NCBI RefSeq assembly: GCF_016757755.1
Contig: NZ_CP068437.1
Coordinates: forward strand, 2,542,001 to 2,606,000
Length of the DNA: 64,000 nucleotides
DNA from: Shewanella sp. KX20019
GTDB lineage: Bacteria > Pseudomonadota > Gammaproteobacteria > Enterobacterales > Shewanellaceae
Reading direction: 5' to 3'
The number at the start of each line of letters is the position of its first letter. Within the stretch, counting starts at the first letter, position 1. A program made the position numbers and the translations under genes. This document shows positions 8,420 through 17,744 of the stretch, in pieces. Below the pieces are notes generated by a model. The model saw nothing but the letters and a program-made list of their open reading frames with translations. It searched no databases and was not told where the DNA came from.

Positions 8420-9537
8420 TCAGTAACTCCGTTATAACGGTAATATGCGTTACAAGCACCTTCAGAGCTGACCATACAGCTACCTAATGGCGTTTCGGGT
8501 GTGCAACCTCGGCCAAAAACCTTACAATCTTTAGGTTTAGATAAACCACGTAAGATATCGCCACATTGGCAAGCTTTATGGTCATCTATTTCGATATCTG
8601 GCAACTGTTCACAATAGACTCTCTCAGCATCCCGATGGCTATATTCATCGCGGAGCATTAAAGCTGAATCAGGAATGGGTCCAAGGCCGCGCCAGCGAAA
8701 ACTAGGCCTAATAGTCATGTATTTATTAATGAGAGCTTGAGCGGTCAAGTTACCTTGCTCAGATACAGCGCGGCTGTATTGATTTTCAAGTACGGCGATA
8801 GATTGTGCTTTTTGCTTGGCGATCATCAAGATCGATTCCATTACATCAACGGGTTCAAATCCCGATACCACCAGAGGGGTGTTATAGGAGTCGACTGCAG
8901 AACGGTATACTTTAGCACCGCTGATCACGCTTACGTGCGCTGGGCCAATAAAGGCGTTAACCTTTGCGCTTGGGTCGGCCATCACGGCATCGATTGCTGG
9001 TGGAACAAGTACATGATTGATATGAAATAGTAAATTCGAAATGTTTCGCTTTTCTGCTTGATCTAACAACACTGCAGTCATCGGGGTTGATGTCTCAAAT
9101 CCGATGGCAAAAAAGATCACTGTTTTATCCGGATTGTCGGTGGCGATGGTTAGGCTGTCTAGGGGATCGTAAATTGGCCGAATGTCACAGCCGTTTGCTC
9201 TAAACTGCGCAAGATTACCGTTGGAGCCGGGCACACGGATCATATCGCCCAGAGTGATCAAGATGGTATTAGGTAGACTTGCTAGTGCTGCGGCGTGGTC
9301 AATGCGCTCTTTAGGCATGATACATACAGGACAACCTGGTCCGTGAATGAATTCAATGTTGTCTGGCAAAAGCTGATTGAGGCCGTATTTCATAATGGTA
9401 TGGGTGTGGCCACCGCATACTTCCATAATATTAATTTTTCCCGAATATTTTGCCGCTTCTATCGCTATCTCTTTTGCTAACGATTTAATGACTTCGGGAT
9501 CTCTAAATCCTCGGTAGAGATCGTTTAAAGAAAGCAT
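8416..9537 (-). CDS. hypD: HypD Fe-(CN)2CO assembly scaffold
   Basis: A 373-residue iron-sulphur protein on which, with HypC, the Fe(CN)2CO unit is assembled. Conserved elements are CGGHTH (C41), GPGCPVC (C69 and C72, redox-active thiols in known HypD), and a C-terminal cluster-binding set of cysteines beginning around CQCGDILRG and continuing to GRGCTPETPLGSC. The length is normal. It overlaps hypC by one base (9537), so the hyp genes are tightly coupled. Confidence 0.97.
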   Translation of the reverse strand: MLSLNDLYRGFRDPEVIKSLAKEIAIEAAKYSGKINIMEVCGGHTHTIMKYGLNQLLPDNIEFIHGPGCPVCIMPKERIDHAAALASLPNTILITLGDMIRVPGSNGNLAQFRANGCDIRPIYDPLDSLTIATDNPDKTVIFFAIGFETSTPMTAVLLDQAEKRNISNLLFHINHVLVPPAIDAVMADPSAKVNAFIGPAHVSVISGAKVYRSAVDSYNTPLVVSGFEPVDVMESILMIAKQKAQSIAVLENQYSRAVSEQGNLTAQALINKYMTIRPSFRWRGLGPIPDSALMLRDEYSHRDAERVYCEQLPDIEIDDHKACQCGDILRGLSKPKDCKVFGRGCTPETPLGSCMVSSEGACNAYYRYNGVTE

Positions 9538-9785
9538 CAGGCTCTGTTCTCCTCTTGTTCCAGTTTTTCGACGATCTCTTGATACAACGCCAGGCTTTCG
9601 AGCGCGTCTGCTTTATCTATTTTATTCATGACAAAGCCAATGTGGATAAGCACATAGTCGCCTAGAACCAGCGGATCCGTCATTAAATGGCTACTGACTT
9701 TACGCTTTACACCCATAGTGTTTACGGTGACAGAACCTTCATCTTCATGCACTTCTACGATCTGCGATGGAATTGATAAACACAT
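9537..9785 (-). CDS. hypC: HypC/HupF hydrogenase chaperone
   Basis: An 82-residue OB-fold chaperone that shuttles the Fe(CN)2CO moiety from HypD to the large subunit. The essential N-terminal Cys2 is in MCLSIPSQ, with Ser in place of the commoner Gly at position 4. The C-terminal part has VLGDYVLIHIGFVMNKID, typical of the family. It abuts hypB by one base and hypD by one base. No second hypC/hybG-like gene is in the window. Confidence 0.96.
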   Translation of the reverse strand: MCLSIPSQIVEVHEDEGSVTVNTMGVKRKVSSHLMTDPLVLGDYVLIHIGFVMNKIDKADALESLALYQEIVEKLEQEENRA

Positions 9786-10546
9786 TAGGCTTTACCTCCA
9801 ACGTGCTTGGCTAACCAGTCGGCAACGTTGCGCAGTGATTGGGTGTCTTGAATTGAAACTTCTAGCAATTCAATATTTGGGTTTAGTTTTCTAAGCTGGG
9901 CTTTTGATTCCTCAATACTGAAATCGAAATGGGGGAGTAAGTCAGCTTTGGTGATCAACACGACGTCTGCGCGGCGGAACATCACCGGGTATTTTTCAAT
10001 CTTGTCATCGCCTTCAGGAACGGATAGCAATACGATATTTTTGTGTGTGCCCACATCATAACTGGCGGGGCAGACTAGGTTGCCGACATTTTCGACAAAA
10101 CAGATATCGAGTGGTTCCAGATCGATGTGATGCAAAGCACTATGAACCATAAATGCGTCTAAATGACAGGCAGCACCAGTTTGGATCTGAAATGCTTCGA
10201 TCCCTTTTGCTTTCAATCTATCGGCATCTCTTGATGTCTCTAGATCGCCTTCAATAACGGCATACTTAAGATCCGTGTGTAGGTGTAAATGTTCGAGCAG
10301 TGTTGTTTTGCCGCTGCCGGGGCTGCTCATTAAATTAAAACCGGTAACAGATTTTGTTTCTAAGTGATCGCGGTTATGTTGTGCTTCAATGTCATTTTTA
10401 TCGAGAATTTTATGGATCACAGACAAGGTTTTTTTGTCGTTCAACTGAGGGTTAGTTGCTATGTTTTGATCTGTTTTTGAATGCGAATGGCTCGGGCTTA
10501 AAGAGTGATCATGACGGGTAATTGAACAGCCACAGTCTTGGCACAT
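9785..10546 (-). CDS. hypB: HypB nickel-binding GTPase
   Basis: A 253-residue SIMIBI-class GTPase for nickel insertion. The high-affinity Ni motif CxxCGC is at the N-terminus (MCQDCGC), followed by a modest His-rich stretch (HDHSLSPSHSHS) that could store Ni. The G-domain has SSPGSGKTTLLEH as P-loop, ENVGNLVCP as the metal/switch region, and ITKAD as the base-recognition motif. A good ribosome site (GGAG) precedes ATG 10546. A 105-bp gap to hypF, unique within this otherwise overlapping operon, contains an FNR-like box, so hypBCDEA may have its own promoter. Confidence 0.97.
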   Translation of the reverse strand: MCQDCGCSITRHDHSLSPSHSHSKTDQNIATNPQLNDKKTLSVIHKILDKNDIEAQHNRDHLETKSVTGFNLMSSPGSGKTTLLEHLHLHTDLKYAVIEGDLETSRDADRLKAKGIEAFQIQTGAACHLDAFMVHSALHHIDLEPLDICFVENVGNLVCPASYDVGTHKNIVLLSVPEGDDKIEKYPVMFRRADVVLITKADLLPHFDFSIEESKAQLRKLNPNIELLEVSIQDTQSLRNVADWLAKHVGGKA

Positions 10547-10602
10547 AGGTAACTCCGTATTATTAGTTATATCTTATTGTCTGCCACCTTTAATAGCGCA
10601 GC

Positions 10603-10616
10603 ATTGATGTAAATCA
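10603..10616 (-). promoter_or_regulatory. FNR (EtrA)-like box upstream of hypB
   Basis: Plus-strand TTGAT-GTAA-ATCAG matches the FNR consensus TTGAT-N4-ATCAA at 9 of 10 defined bases. Its centre is about 63 bp upstream of the hypB ATG, in the only sizeable gap of the operon. Possible minus-strand -10 elements (TATAAC at 10570-10565 or TAAGAT at 10575-10570) would put the box about 46-51 bp before a start site. This is a pattern match only. Confidence 0.5.
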
Positions 10617-10651
10617 GCTTTAGGTTTGACGAATGGTGATGCGGCTCACGT

Positions 10652-13030
10652 TTACTTTGGCTTTTTGCCGGCGCTATAAGCACTGTTGTCTATTGTGTTG
10701 TGAATTACATGCCAAGTTTGACCCAAAGCGATACCGGCATCATTAATGGGTACCAGAGCACTTGGCATGAGTTTATTCCCTTGTCTTTGCAGTTGATTTT
10801 CGCAGCGTTCTGATAGGTAACGATTTTGAAATACTCCGCCTGTCAATACGATTGGCAGCTGTGGATACTGTTTAGCGATTTCGCATACCATGTTTGCAAT
10901 GGCGTCCATAAACGCTTTTGCAATAGATGCGATTCTGACTTGAGTTAACGGTTGGCTAGAGACAGCATTGAGGATCTGTTCGACGAGCTCTGTTGGATCC
11001 CATTGATTGTCTGTTGATAATGACATTTTGAAGTTGATGTTTTTAGCTTCAGTAATCTTATTCGAATCGTCAGTATTTTCAAACGCTGTCGGCAGTTCAG
11101 CGCTATTTGCAGCTGATTCAAGTAATATTCCGGCTTGCCCTTCATATTGAACCTTATCAATAAGGTTAAGCAGTACCGCTACGACGTCAAATAGACGGCC
11201 GATAGAGCTGGTCGCGTTTGCAGAGGAGCTTTTCTGCCATACTTTATCTAAATTAGTTAATGCTATGGTGGACAAATTTTGTATTGCAGGGACGTCTAAT
11301 TGCACTATTTGTTGTAGTGAATATTTTTCAAGCAGTATTGATAGCAGTAATCTCACCGGTTGTTTTATGGCTTGTTCACCGCCAATTAGTTTGAAAGGCT
11401 TTAAGTGAGCAATACGCTGATAGTTATGCACGTCTGCGAGGAGTACTTCACCACCCCATAGAGTTTTGTCAGCGCCGAGTCCCGTTCCATCAAACGCAAA
11501 CGCTAATACCTGTGCAGTCGTTTTATTTTCAGCAAGCACACTTAACACATGGGCGTAATGGTGCTGAACAGACCTTTTTTCAACGTTAACTAGAGGCTCC
11601 GCCCAACGGCTGGTGAAATAGTCGGGGTGCAAGTCATGCACTAACTGTTTCGCTTCAAAATGATATAAACGAGAGAAAGTATGCAGAGTGTTATGAAAAT
11701 AGCTTTCAGCCTCGATAGAGACAAGATCGCCAATATGCGGACTGACAAACAAGTTATGCCCAAAGCCAAAGCAGACGCTATTTTTTTGCTGTGCACCTAA
11801 CCCCAAAGTCGTTGAGGTGATCTGTTTTGGGCTGTAAATAGACAGCGGCGCATAACCACGTGCAAGCCTCAGGACTTGTAGTCTTTCGCCTATATGCTGC
11901 ACTACACTGTCATCGCAACCATTCAAAATAGGGCGGTCGTGATCCAGAATATAGTCTACAACATGGCCCAGCTTTAGGGCGATGTTAGCGCTGTCAGTAA
12001 TGATGGGTTCGCCAGCTAGGTTGGCGCTGGTCATTACCAGTGGTGAGTCGATGTGTTGTAGTAATAGGTGATGTAAAGGCGTATAGGGTAAAAATACGCC
12101 GAGCCTGTCGATATCGGGGGCCACCAGCGAGCTTATATTCAGCTCTGGCTGCGATTTTTTCCTCATCACCACAATAGGGCGTTCATTGCCACTCAAGGTC
12201 AGCCATTCAGCGTCATTTCCTTGGACCAGTTGTTTAGCAACTTGAATATTTTTTACCATTATTGCTAAAGGCTTTGCGGGGCGGTGTTTTCGCGCTCGCA
12301 ATGTCTCGACGCTATGATGATTGCTTGCATCACAAACGAGATGAAACCCGCCGAGTCCTTTTATCGCAACAATCATTCCCATTTTTAGCGCATTAACAGT
12401 CTGCTCTAGCGGATCGAGCCGACTGTTGTTAAGGGTTAAGTCAGGATTTTTAAAGCTAAGGCTTGGGCCACAATCTGGGCAGCTAACTGGTTGAGCATGA
12501 TAACGTCTGTTTAATGGATCGAGGTACTCTTGTTTGCAGCTCTCGCACATTGCAAAGTTTGCCATAGAGGTGTTTTTACGATCGTAAGGCAATGCATTGA
12601 TAATTGAGTATCGCGGGCCGCAATTAGTACAGTTGGTGAACGGGTATCGAAAATATCGACTTGATTGATTGTCTATATCCGCAATACAATCATTACAAGT
12701 ACACTTATCTGCGGACACAGCCACGACGGCGTCAGTGTTGCTTTCGCTATGGATAATACTAAAATGCAGCTCATCTTCAATTGTTTGTTTATCAACGATT
12801 ATGATGTTATCTATCCGCGCGAGTGGCGGCTGCTCTTGGGCTAACCTTCGTTTAAATTCATTAATGACATTGGTGCTCGCTTGAGCCTCAATCGTTACTC
12901 CTTCGCTATTATTGAGCACACTGCCACTGAGTTTTAGTTCATGTGCTAATCGGTAGACAAAGGGGCGAAAACCGACACCCTGAACGATGCCGGAGATCTT
13001 GATACAAACACGTTGAGTAGATTGTGCCAT
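10652..13030 (-). CDS. hypF: HypF carbamoyltransferase
   Basis: A 792-residue multidomain enzyme that converts carbamoyl phosphate to carbamoyl-AMP and transfers it to HypE. Domains in order: acylphosphatase (about 1-95, VQGVGFRPF), two zinc fingers with C112-x2-C115-x18-C134-x2-C137 and C162-x2-C165-x18-C184-x2-C187, a YrdC-like domain (about 205-390), and a Kae1-like domain (about 400-775, including HHYAHVLS, FAFDGTGLG and TGGVFQN). The ATG shares a base with the stop of the upstream HypF-like gene (TAATG at 13032-13028). All motifs look intact, so this is the functional copy. Confidence 0.97.
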   Translation of the reverse strand: MAQSTQRVCIKISGIVQGVGFRPFVYRLAHELKLSGSVLNNSEGVTIEAQASTNVINEFKRRLAQEQPPLARIDNIIIVDKQTIEDELHFSIIHSESNTDAVVAVSADKCTCNDCIADIDNQSSRYFRYPFTNCTNCGPRYSIINALPYDRKNTSMANFAMCESCKQEYLDPLNRRYHAQPVSCPDCGPSLSFKNPDLTLNNSRLDPLEQTVNALKMGMIVAIKGLGGFHLVCDASNHHSVETLRARKHRPAKPLAIMVKNIQVAKQLVQGNDAEWLTLSGNERPIVVMRKKSQPELNISSLVAPDIDRLGVFLPYTPLHHLLLQHIDSPLVMTSANLAGEPIITDSANIALKLGHVVDYILDHDRPILNGCDDSVVQHIGERLQVLRLARGYAPLSIYSPKQITSTTLGLGAQQKNSVCFGFGHNLFVSPHIGDLVSIEAESYFHNTLHTFSRLYHFEAKQLVHDLHPDYFTSRWAEPLVNVEKRSVQHHYAHVLSVLAENKTTAQVLAFAFDGTGLGADKTLWGGEVLLADVHNYQRIAHLKPFKLIGGEQAIKQPVRLLLSILLEKYSLQQIVQLDVPAIQNLSTIALTNLDKVWQKSSSANATSSIGRLFDVVAVLLNLIDKVQYEGQAGILLESAANSAELPTAFENTDDSNKITEAKNINFKMSLSTDNQWDPTELVEQILNAVSSQPLTQVRIASIAKAFMDAIANMVCEIAKQYPQLPIVLTGGVFQNRYLSERCENQLQRQGNKLMPSALVPINDAGIALGQTWHVIHNTIDNSAYSAGKKPK

Positions 13031-14802
13031 TAATGTCTACGCTGCTTTAGAAACAACGAACCTACTGCGATATTTAGACCTTCTAAATCCATCTGTAGAT
13101 TTGGATTAAGGGCAAAATTCTTGCCTAATCGCAATGAGATCCTTTTACCCAAAAGCTCATTGCTAAATGTACTCCCTGCCAATACGACAGATTTAATACT
13201 GATGTTTTGATCTAAATGCTCAATCCAATTGCAGATAAAGTCAGCAAGCGAATCGTGCATGCCGAAGGCGAGCTTTTCAATATTGCCATCTTCAGCCAAT
13301 CTAAAGCTGATAATACTGCCAAGGGTTTTGCACCAGTTTAAACTTCTAAAAGCTTCCCCCCGAGTTAGGGGGAAGTCGACTCTCGGTGCATTACTGCCTT
13401 TGTGGCGCATCGCACTGGCGATAACAAAGTCATTAAGCTGTACCTTGTTGCTGCTAATATTTCTATCTGCTGTGGTGGCGCCAAGTATAATTGCCGCAAT
13501 TGCCCATAGAGACTGAATATTATTTGTCGGCCCGCTAAGCTTCAACTCTAGTAACGCTAGATAATCTTCCGGGTATTTGAGTTTGAACTTATCAAAAAGA
13601 TTCTTTTGTGGAGAAGAGTCGATCTGATGAACAATGTCATAACCATTATCAGGTAGTGTTGGAAACTCAAAAAACAGTTCTAGTTTTTGCTTAGAATCCA
13701 TGGTCACTATACGACTTTTATTGCTATTACTTAGATAGAGTACCGCACAATTTTTTGCTTTCTTTACGCCGAGATTTGCAGCATGCAGGGCACAAGTTGC
13801 GGCCTCATGCTGTTCCTGAACTGGTGCTACCTCAGTATTTTTAGAATTTGCTAATGATAGCGCACTGACTTCAATGTGGTCTTTCACCCAGTGCACATCG
13901 TATTGTCCAAGGTGCGCATCGTCGTGCAACGGCGCCTTATCTGACTGGTAGCTTAATGTCGTATTGTTATGCCCTGTTTCTTTTAGCGGAATCCATTGTG
14001 CGTTAACTAGAGCGAGTTGCGGGTTGTCGGTGTGATTTATATAGATCCAATCGACACCACGCTGACGCAGGAGCTCACAAATTACCATCAGTAAGCGAGA
14101 ATTAGCGAAACACAGTGAATATAGAGGTTCAGTTAGCCTAGGGTGGTTATCAATTGCTCGGCTACAAATTAGTGGCTTTTCGATACTCGATAATGCAAGG
14201 ATTTGCTGATCAGACACCACAAAGTGGGCATTAAGGTTATTAGGGTTACAGATCACCAATTTCTGTCGTTCACTGGCACCCATTGCATTATTAGGTTTAT
14301 AGCTCAGTTGTATTGCTTGTTTACCATCGAGAGTTGGTAGATCGACGTAACCTTTGCTTTCAAGATCATCGACCAGCAGTTTGAGCTCTAGTAAGCCTAG
14401 CGCCTGATGTTGTTTATTAAGGCGCTTTTCTGCTTGGCAGCAGGGGCAGACATAGTCTAATTGGCCAAAATACTTGGCTTGATTATCACCAAAGTGAGGT
14501 TGGCAGTGCTGACAATACTCTTGTAATAGTGGCGTATGCTGTAAAAGTTTGTTGTTGCCAATAGGGCTTTCAATAAGTGAGATATTGGGCTTTATTAACC
14601 ATGATGAAATCAAAAAATCTTCAGCTATGGCATCGGCAAGTTGCTCTAGTGCGGGTTGTTCACCTTTTGCTTCAATAAAGTAATTATTGCCGGTTTGTCC
14701 GATAGTGACATCGTATTGGTCGTTTAATAGGTATTGGTTGCAGAGGTGGCCGTAGAAGGGCACCTCACGCTGACAGTCAAATTCAAATCTAATATTCTTC
14801 AT
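13030..14802 (-). CDS. HypF-related hydrogenase operon protein of unknown function
   Basis: A 590-residue protein that I read as a divergent HypF paralogue. Residues 97-122 hold C97-x2-C100-x18-C119-x2-C122, the exact zinc-finger spacing of HypF, but only one finger is present. The C-terminal part parallels the HypF Kae1-like domain: VLAGSTFSNELLGKR aligns with VLTGGVFQNRYLSER, and LEGLNIAVGSLF with INDAGIALGQTW. The acylphosphatase signature and the HHYAH metal motif are not evident, so catalytic activity is doubtful. It overlaps hyaD by 14 bp and hypF by 1 bp. A relation to the HydE accessory proteins of epsilonproteobacterial hydrogenase operons is possible. A role in large-subunit maturation is inferred from context. 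Confidence 0.7.
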   Translation of the reverse strand: MKNIRFEFDCQREVPFYGHLCNQYLLNDQYDVTIGQTGNNYFIEAKGEQPALEQLADAIAEDFLISSWLIKPNISLIESPIGNNKLLQHTPLLQEYCQHCQPHFGDNQAKYFGQLDYVCPCCQAEKRLNKQHQALGLLELKLLVDDLESKGYVDLPTLDGKQAIQLSYKPNNAMGASERQKLVICNPNNLNAHFVVSDQQILALSSIEKPLICSRAIDNHPRLTEPLYSLCFANSRLLMVICELLRQRGVDWIYINHTDNPQLALVNAQWIPLKETGHNNTTLSYQSDKAPLHDDAHLGQYDVHWVKDHIEVSALSLANSKNTEVAPVQEQHEAATCALHAANLGVKKAKNCAVLYLSNSNKSRIVTMDSKQKLELFFEFPTLPDNGYDIVHQIDSSPQKNLFDKFKLKYPEDYLALLELKLSGPTNNIQSLWAIAAIILGATTADRNISSNKVQLNDFVIASAMRHKGSNAPRVDFPLTRGEAFRSLNWCKTLGSIISFRLAEDGNIEKLAFGMHDSLADFICNWIEHLDQNISIKSVVLAGSTFSNELLGKRISLRLGKNFALNPNLQMDLEGLNIAVGSLFLKQRRH

Positions 14803-15346
14803 CTGATATTAAGCCACGTTTGTAAGAGTCAGGAATGAGTGCATTGATATCGATGTTTGCTAAACGAGAGTGAGAGAAACCTAATTGTTCAAAGTGGTTG
14901 AATAAAGTGCGCTCCATTAATGGTACAGCGGCTTGGATTTGTGGAGTAAGGCCAAGAGTCATAGGTTCAAGCACCGTCGGAGTAACACCGAGAACAAAGG
15001 TTTTTGGTCTATCACCGACCATCTCCATCATGATTAATGTTTGCAGCATTTCTACTTCGTGTGCACTACCTTGCCAATCAATCTCTGGCGGTGCATCATC
15101 GAAATCAAAGAAGTAAACCTCGCCAGGTTCTACTCCGTTGGCATTAACCGTATCAACAACAATTAAATAGTCATACTGACATAAAGTAGGGATTAGGCCT
15201 TGGGCCAAAGTGCCACCATCGAGTAGATCGAGCTGATGCTCAGGATGGTGGAAATCGAAGTTTTCTTGGATGTAATTGACGAAATGTACGCCGATACCTT
15301 CATCGGCGTACAGGACATTGCCAATACCAAGTAGCAATATCTTCAT
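14789..15346 (-). CDS. hyaD: HyaD-type hydrogenase maturation endopeptidase
   Basis: A 185-residue member of the HybD/HyaD (M52) family, which removes the C-terminal extension of the large subunit once nickel is in place. The nickel-sensing triad is conserved: Glu16 in GIGNVLYADEG, Asp65 in IVVDTV and His96 in SAHEVEM. The expected substrate is the 19-residue tail of HyaB encoded upstream. It starts 9 bp after the cytochrome b gene and overlaps the HypF-like gene by 14 bp. Confidence 0.94.
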   Translation of the reverse strand: MKILLLGIGNVLYADEGIGVHFVNYIQENFDFHHPEHQLDLLDGGTLAQGLIPTLCQYDYLIVVDTVNANGVEPGEVYFFDFDDAPPEIDWQGSAHEVEMLQTLIMMEMVGDRPKTFVLGVTPTVLEPMTLGLTPQIQAAVPLMERTLFNHFEQLGFSHSRLANIDINALIPDSYKRGLISDEEY

Positions 15347-15355
15347 GTTTTCCTT

Positions 15356-16024
15356 TTATTTTTTCTTATGATAATCATAACCAGAGACAATAGAGTCCAC
15401 TGAGTTGTGCTTAAAGCGGATCCCACTCCAAACTGCCATATAGACATGGATGACAACAAAGATGATAAATACCCATGTAAAGTAGTGATGCCATATTCTG
15501 ACCGGTGCAAGACCGCCCATCATCATAGTGACCCAGTTTGCGACGCCGCTAAGTGCTCCACCTAATCCTTGATGATACACATTGGCATATAACACTAAGC
15601 CAGTAACGCAGATCAGGAAGGCAACTAACGAAATTGCAAAGTAAGTCACAAATTGTAGTGGCCCGTAGACCCCAGCTTTATCTAAATGTCCCATCCAAAG
15701 ATAAGACTTAAGTTGGGTTATCCAACTCTTGGGACTTAACACATCTTTAAATGAGCGTCTCTCGATATCACTTTTACCAAAAAAGAACAGATAAGCTCGG
15801 ACCAAAGTAATGGCTACCAGAAGAAAACCAAATACTTGATGACCTCCTCGAATATAACCTTGTACCAGTACATCTGAGTTATCAGGTGCCACTAAAAATG
15901 GCCAGGAGATGTAAAACCCGGTAATGACAAGGACCAGAATGGCTAATGCTCTTAGCCAGTGAAATATCCTTGTCGCGGCACCAAAAACAAGTTCTCTTTG
16001 GTGGGTTGCAGATTGATTTGCCAT
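15356..16024 (-). CDS. hyaC: Hydrogenase b-type cytochrome subunit (HyaC-like)
   Basis: A 222-residue integral membrane dihaem cytochrome b that anchors the periplasmic hydrogenase and passes electrons to quinone. Four hydrophobic segments are visible (about 25-50, 60-80, 120-150, 175-205). Candidate haem ligands are His in TRIFHWLRA, RGGHQVFGF, IWHHYFTWV and VVIHVYMAVW. The start follows the hyaB stop by 14 bp. Its presence indicates quinone-linked H2 oxidation, or H2 evolution when reversed. Confidence 0.94.
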   Translation of the reverse strand: MANQSATHQRELVFGAATRIFHWLRALAILVLVITGFYISWPFLVAPDNSDVLVQGYIRGGHQVFGFLLVAITLVRAYLFFFGKSDIERRSFKDVLSPKSWITQLKSYLWMGHLDKAGVYGPLQFVTYFAISLVAFLICVTGLVLYANVYHQGLGGALSGVANWVTMMMGGLAPVRIWHHYFTWVFIIFVVIHVYMAVWSGIRFKHNSVDSIVSGYDYHKKK

Positions 16025-16038
16025 GCTAACCCCCTTAA

Positions 16039-17742
16039 CTAAAATCCGTTGGGATCGATTTTAAACTCACCCAGATTGGTTCCTTTGAAATCCATGACGT
16101 GAACAGCACATGCCATGCAAGGGTCAAAAGAGTGAATGATACGAATGACTTCTAATGGTTTGGTTGGATCTTCAAGTTTTAAGCCAATCAAAGATGCCTC
16201 ATAAGGCCCCATGTTGCCTTCAACATCGACAGGTCCAGCATTCCAGGTTGTCGGTACCACTGCCTGATAGTTCTCTACCTTGCCACCCTTAATACGGATC
16301 CAATGGCTTAGCATGCCTCGTGGCGCTTCAATCATTGAATGGCCGACATACTCTCTATTTGGATCAATTTCAGGTTTGGTATAAGTAGACTCATCAGACT
16401 GCATATTAGTGAGTAGAGCATCAAAGGTTTTAAGGCCCTCTTCAGCAACAATCACAGTCTGCAGCATACGAGCAGCTGTACGACCTAACGTGGTAAATAG
16501 CGCTTCAACAGGTAGCCCCGTTGCACTAAGCAGTCCATTTACGGCGTCTACTACGACTTGATTACCGCGAGCATAGCTTACTAACAAGCAGGCTAGTGGG
16601 CCTACTTCAACAGGCTCACCTTGATAACGAGGTGACTTAACCCAGCTGTATTTGCCGTCGCCATCAACTGTAGGTAGTTTGCCGTAGACCGTGTCTCTTT
16701 CTACGAAGCCAGTGTAATCCGGTACGGTAGTGCCATCGTAAGGGTGTTGTGGACCATCCGCTTTGTACCAAGCATGAGTCACATCTTCTTTGATCAAATC
16801 TGGATTTAAATCGCTCACTCCAGCTAGATCGCCATTCATGATCACGCCTTGATTGAACATGTACTGTCCATCACCGAGCAAGAAATCATCTGTGGCTAAG
16901 AAGTTTTTCACGTTAACACCGCCGAGTACGCTTGGCTCACCGCCAAATGCTTCGGCTGCCATCACGATATCTGCCTTATAAGCGCGGATGATAAAGTCAT
17001 TAACAATCGCGTGCTTCTGTTTCCACTCTTGTAATCGAGCAGGGCTCAACATGTCACGTACTGAGGTTACACCACCTACAACAATTGACTGTGGGTGCGG
17101 TGATTTACCACCGAAAATAGCCAGCATTTCAGCCGCAACGCGTTGTACTTCAAGTGCTTTAAGATAATGAGATAGCGCAATAAGATTTTGCTCAGGAGTG
17201 AACTTGTAAGTGCCATTGCCCCAATATGCATTAGCAAATGGTCCTAGCTTACCTGTCTCAACTAAACCTTTAACACGCTCTTGTACTGCTCTTAAGTCAC
17301 CTTCACCAGCACTAATAGGATTATCAGTGTATTTAAGAGCAACTTGAGCTGCTAGTGCGGGATCAGCACTTAGTGCTGATACTACATCAACCCAGTCTAA
17401 ACCGTGGAGATGGTAGAAGTGCACAATATGATCATGCATATAGAGCGAGGTTTGCATCAAGCTACGTAGATACTTAGCATTTAGCGGAATTTTGACGCCC
17501 AGTGCATTCTCTACCGCTTCTGTACCACAGCGATAATGAGAATAGGTACAAACGCCACAAATACGTTGTACGATTAAGCCGACATCCATAGGTGTACGAC
17601 CCTTAAGAATGACTTCAATGCCGCGCCAAAGGGTAGAAGATGACCATGCTTTTTGAATAACATTATTCTCGTCAACTTCGACCTCTACTCGTAGATGGCC
17701 TTCAATACGAGTGATAGGATCGATTACTACACGTTTACTCAT
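16039..17742 (-). CDS. hyaB: [NiFe]-hydrogenase large subunit
   Basis: A 567-residue catalytic subunit of a membrane-bound periplasmic uptake-type hydrogenase. The Ni-Fe site ligands are C62 and C65 in RICGVCT and C542 and C545 in DPCMACAVH. The processing site is after His548, leaving a 19-residue tail beginning VMDFKG for HyaD to remove. The N-terminal DPITRIEGHL signature is present. It starts 2 bp after the hyaA stop and has no export signal of its own, as expected for co-export with HyaA. Confidence 0.98.
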   Translation of the reverse strand: MSKRVVIDPITRIEGHLRVEVEVDENNVIQKAWSSSTLWRGIEVILKGRTPMDVGLIVQRICGVCTYSHYRCGTEAVENALGVKIPLNAKYLRSLMQTSLYMHDHIVHFYHLHGLDWVDVVSALSADPALAAQVALKYTDNPISAGEGDLRAVQERVKGLVETGKLGPFANAYWGNGTYKFTPEQNLIALSHYLKALEVQRVAAEMLAIFGGKSPHPQSIVVGGVTSVRDMLSPARLQEWKQKHAIVNDFIIRAYKADIVMAAEAFGGEPSVLGGVNVKNFLATDDFLLGDGQYMFNQGVIMNGDLAGVSDLNPDLIKEDVTHAWYKADGPQHPYDGTTVPDYTGFVERDTVYGKLPTVDGDGKYSWVKSPRYQGEPVEVGPLACLLVSYARGNQVVVDAVNGLLSATGLPVEALFTTLGRTAARMLQTVIVAEEGLKTFDALLTNMQSDESTYTKPEIDPNREYVGHSMIEAPRGMLSHWIRIKGGKVENYQAVVPTTWNAGPVDVEGNMGPYEASLIGLKLEDPTKPLEVIRIIHSFDPCMACAVHVMDFKGTNLGEFKIDPNGF

Positions 17743-17744
17743 GA

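Noticed and set aside
13030..14802. Pseudogene of hypF
   Set aside because: The frame is intact, overlaps its neighbours and has an intact zinc finger, which argues for a maintained gene.
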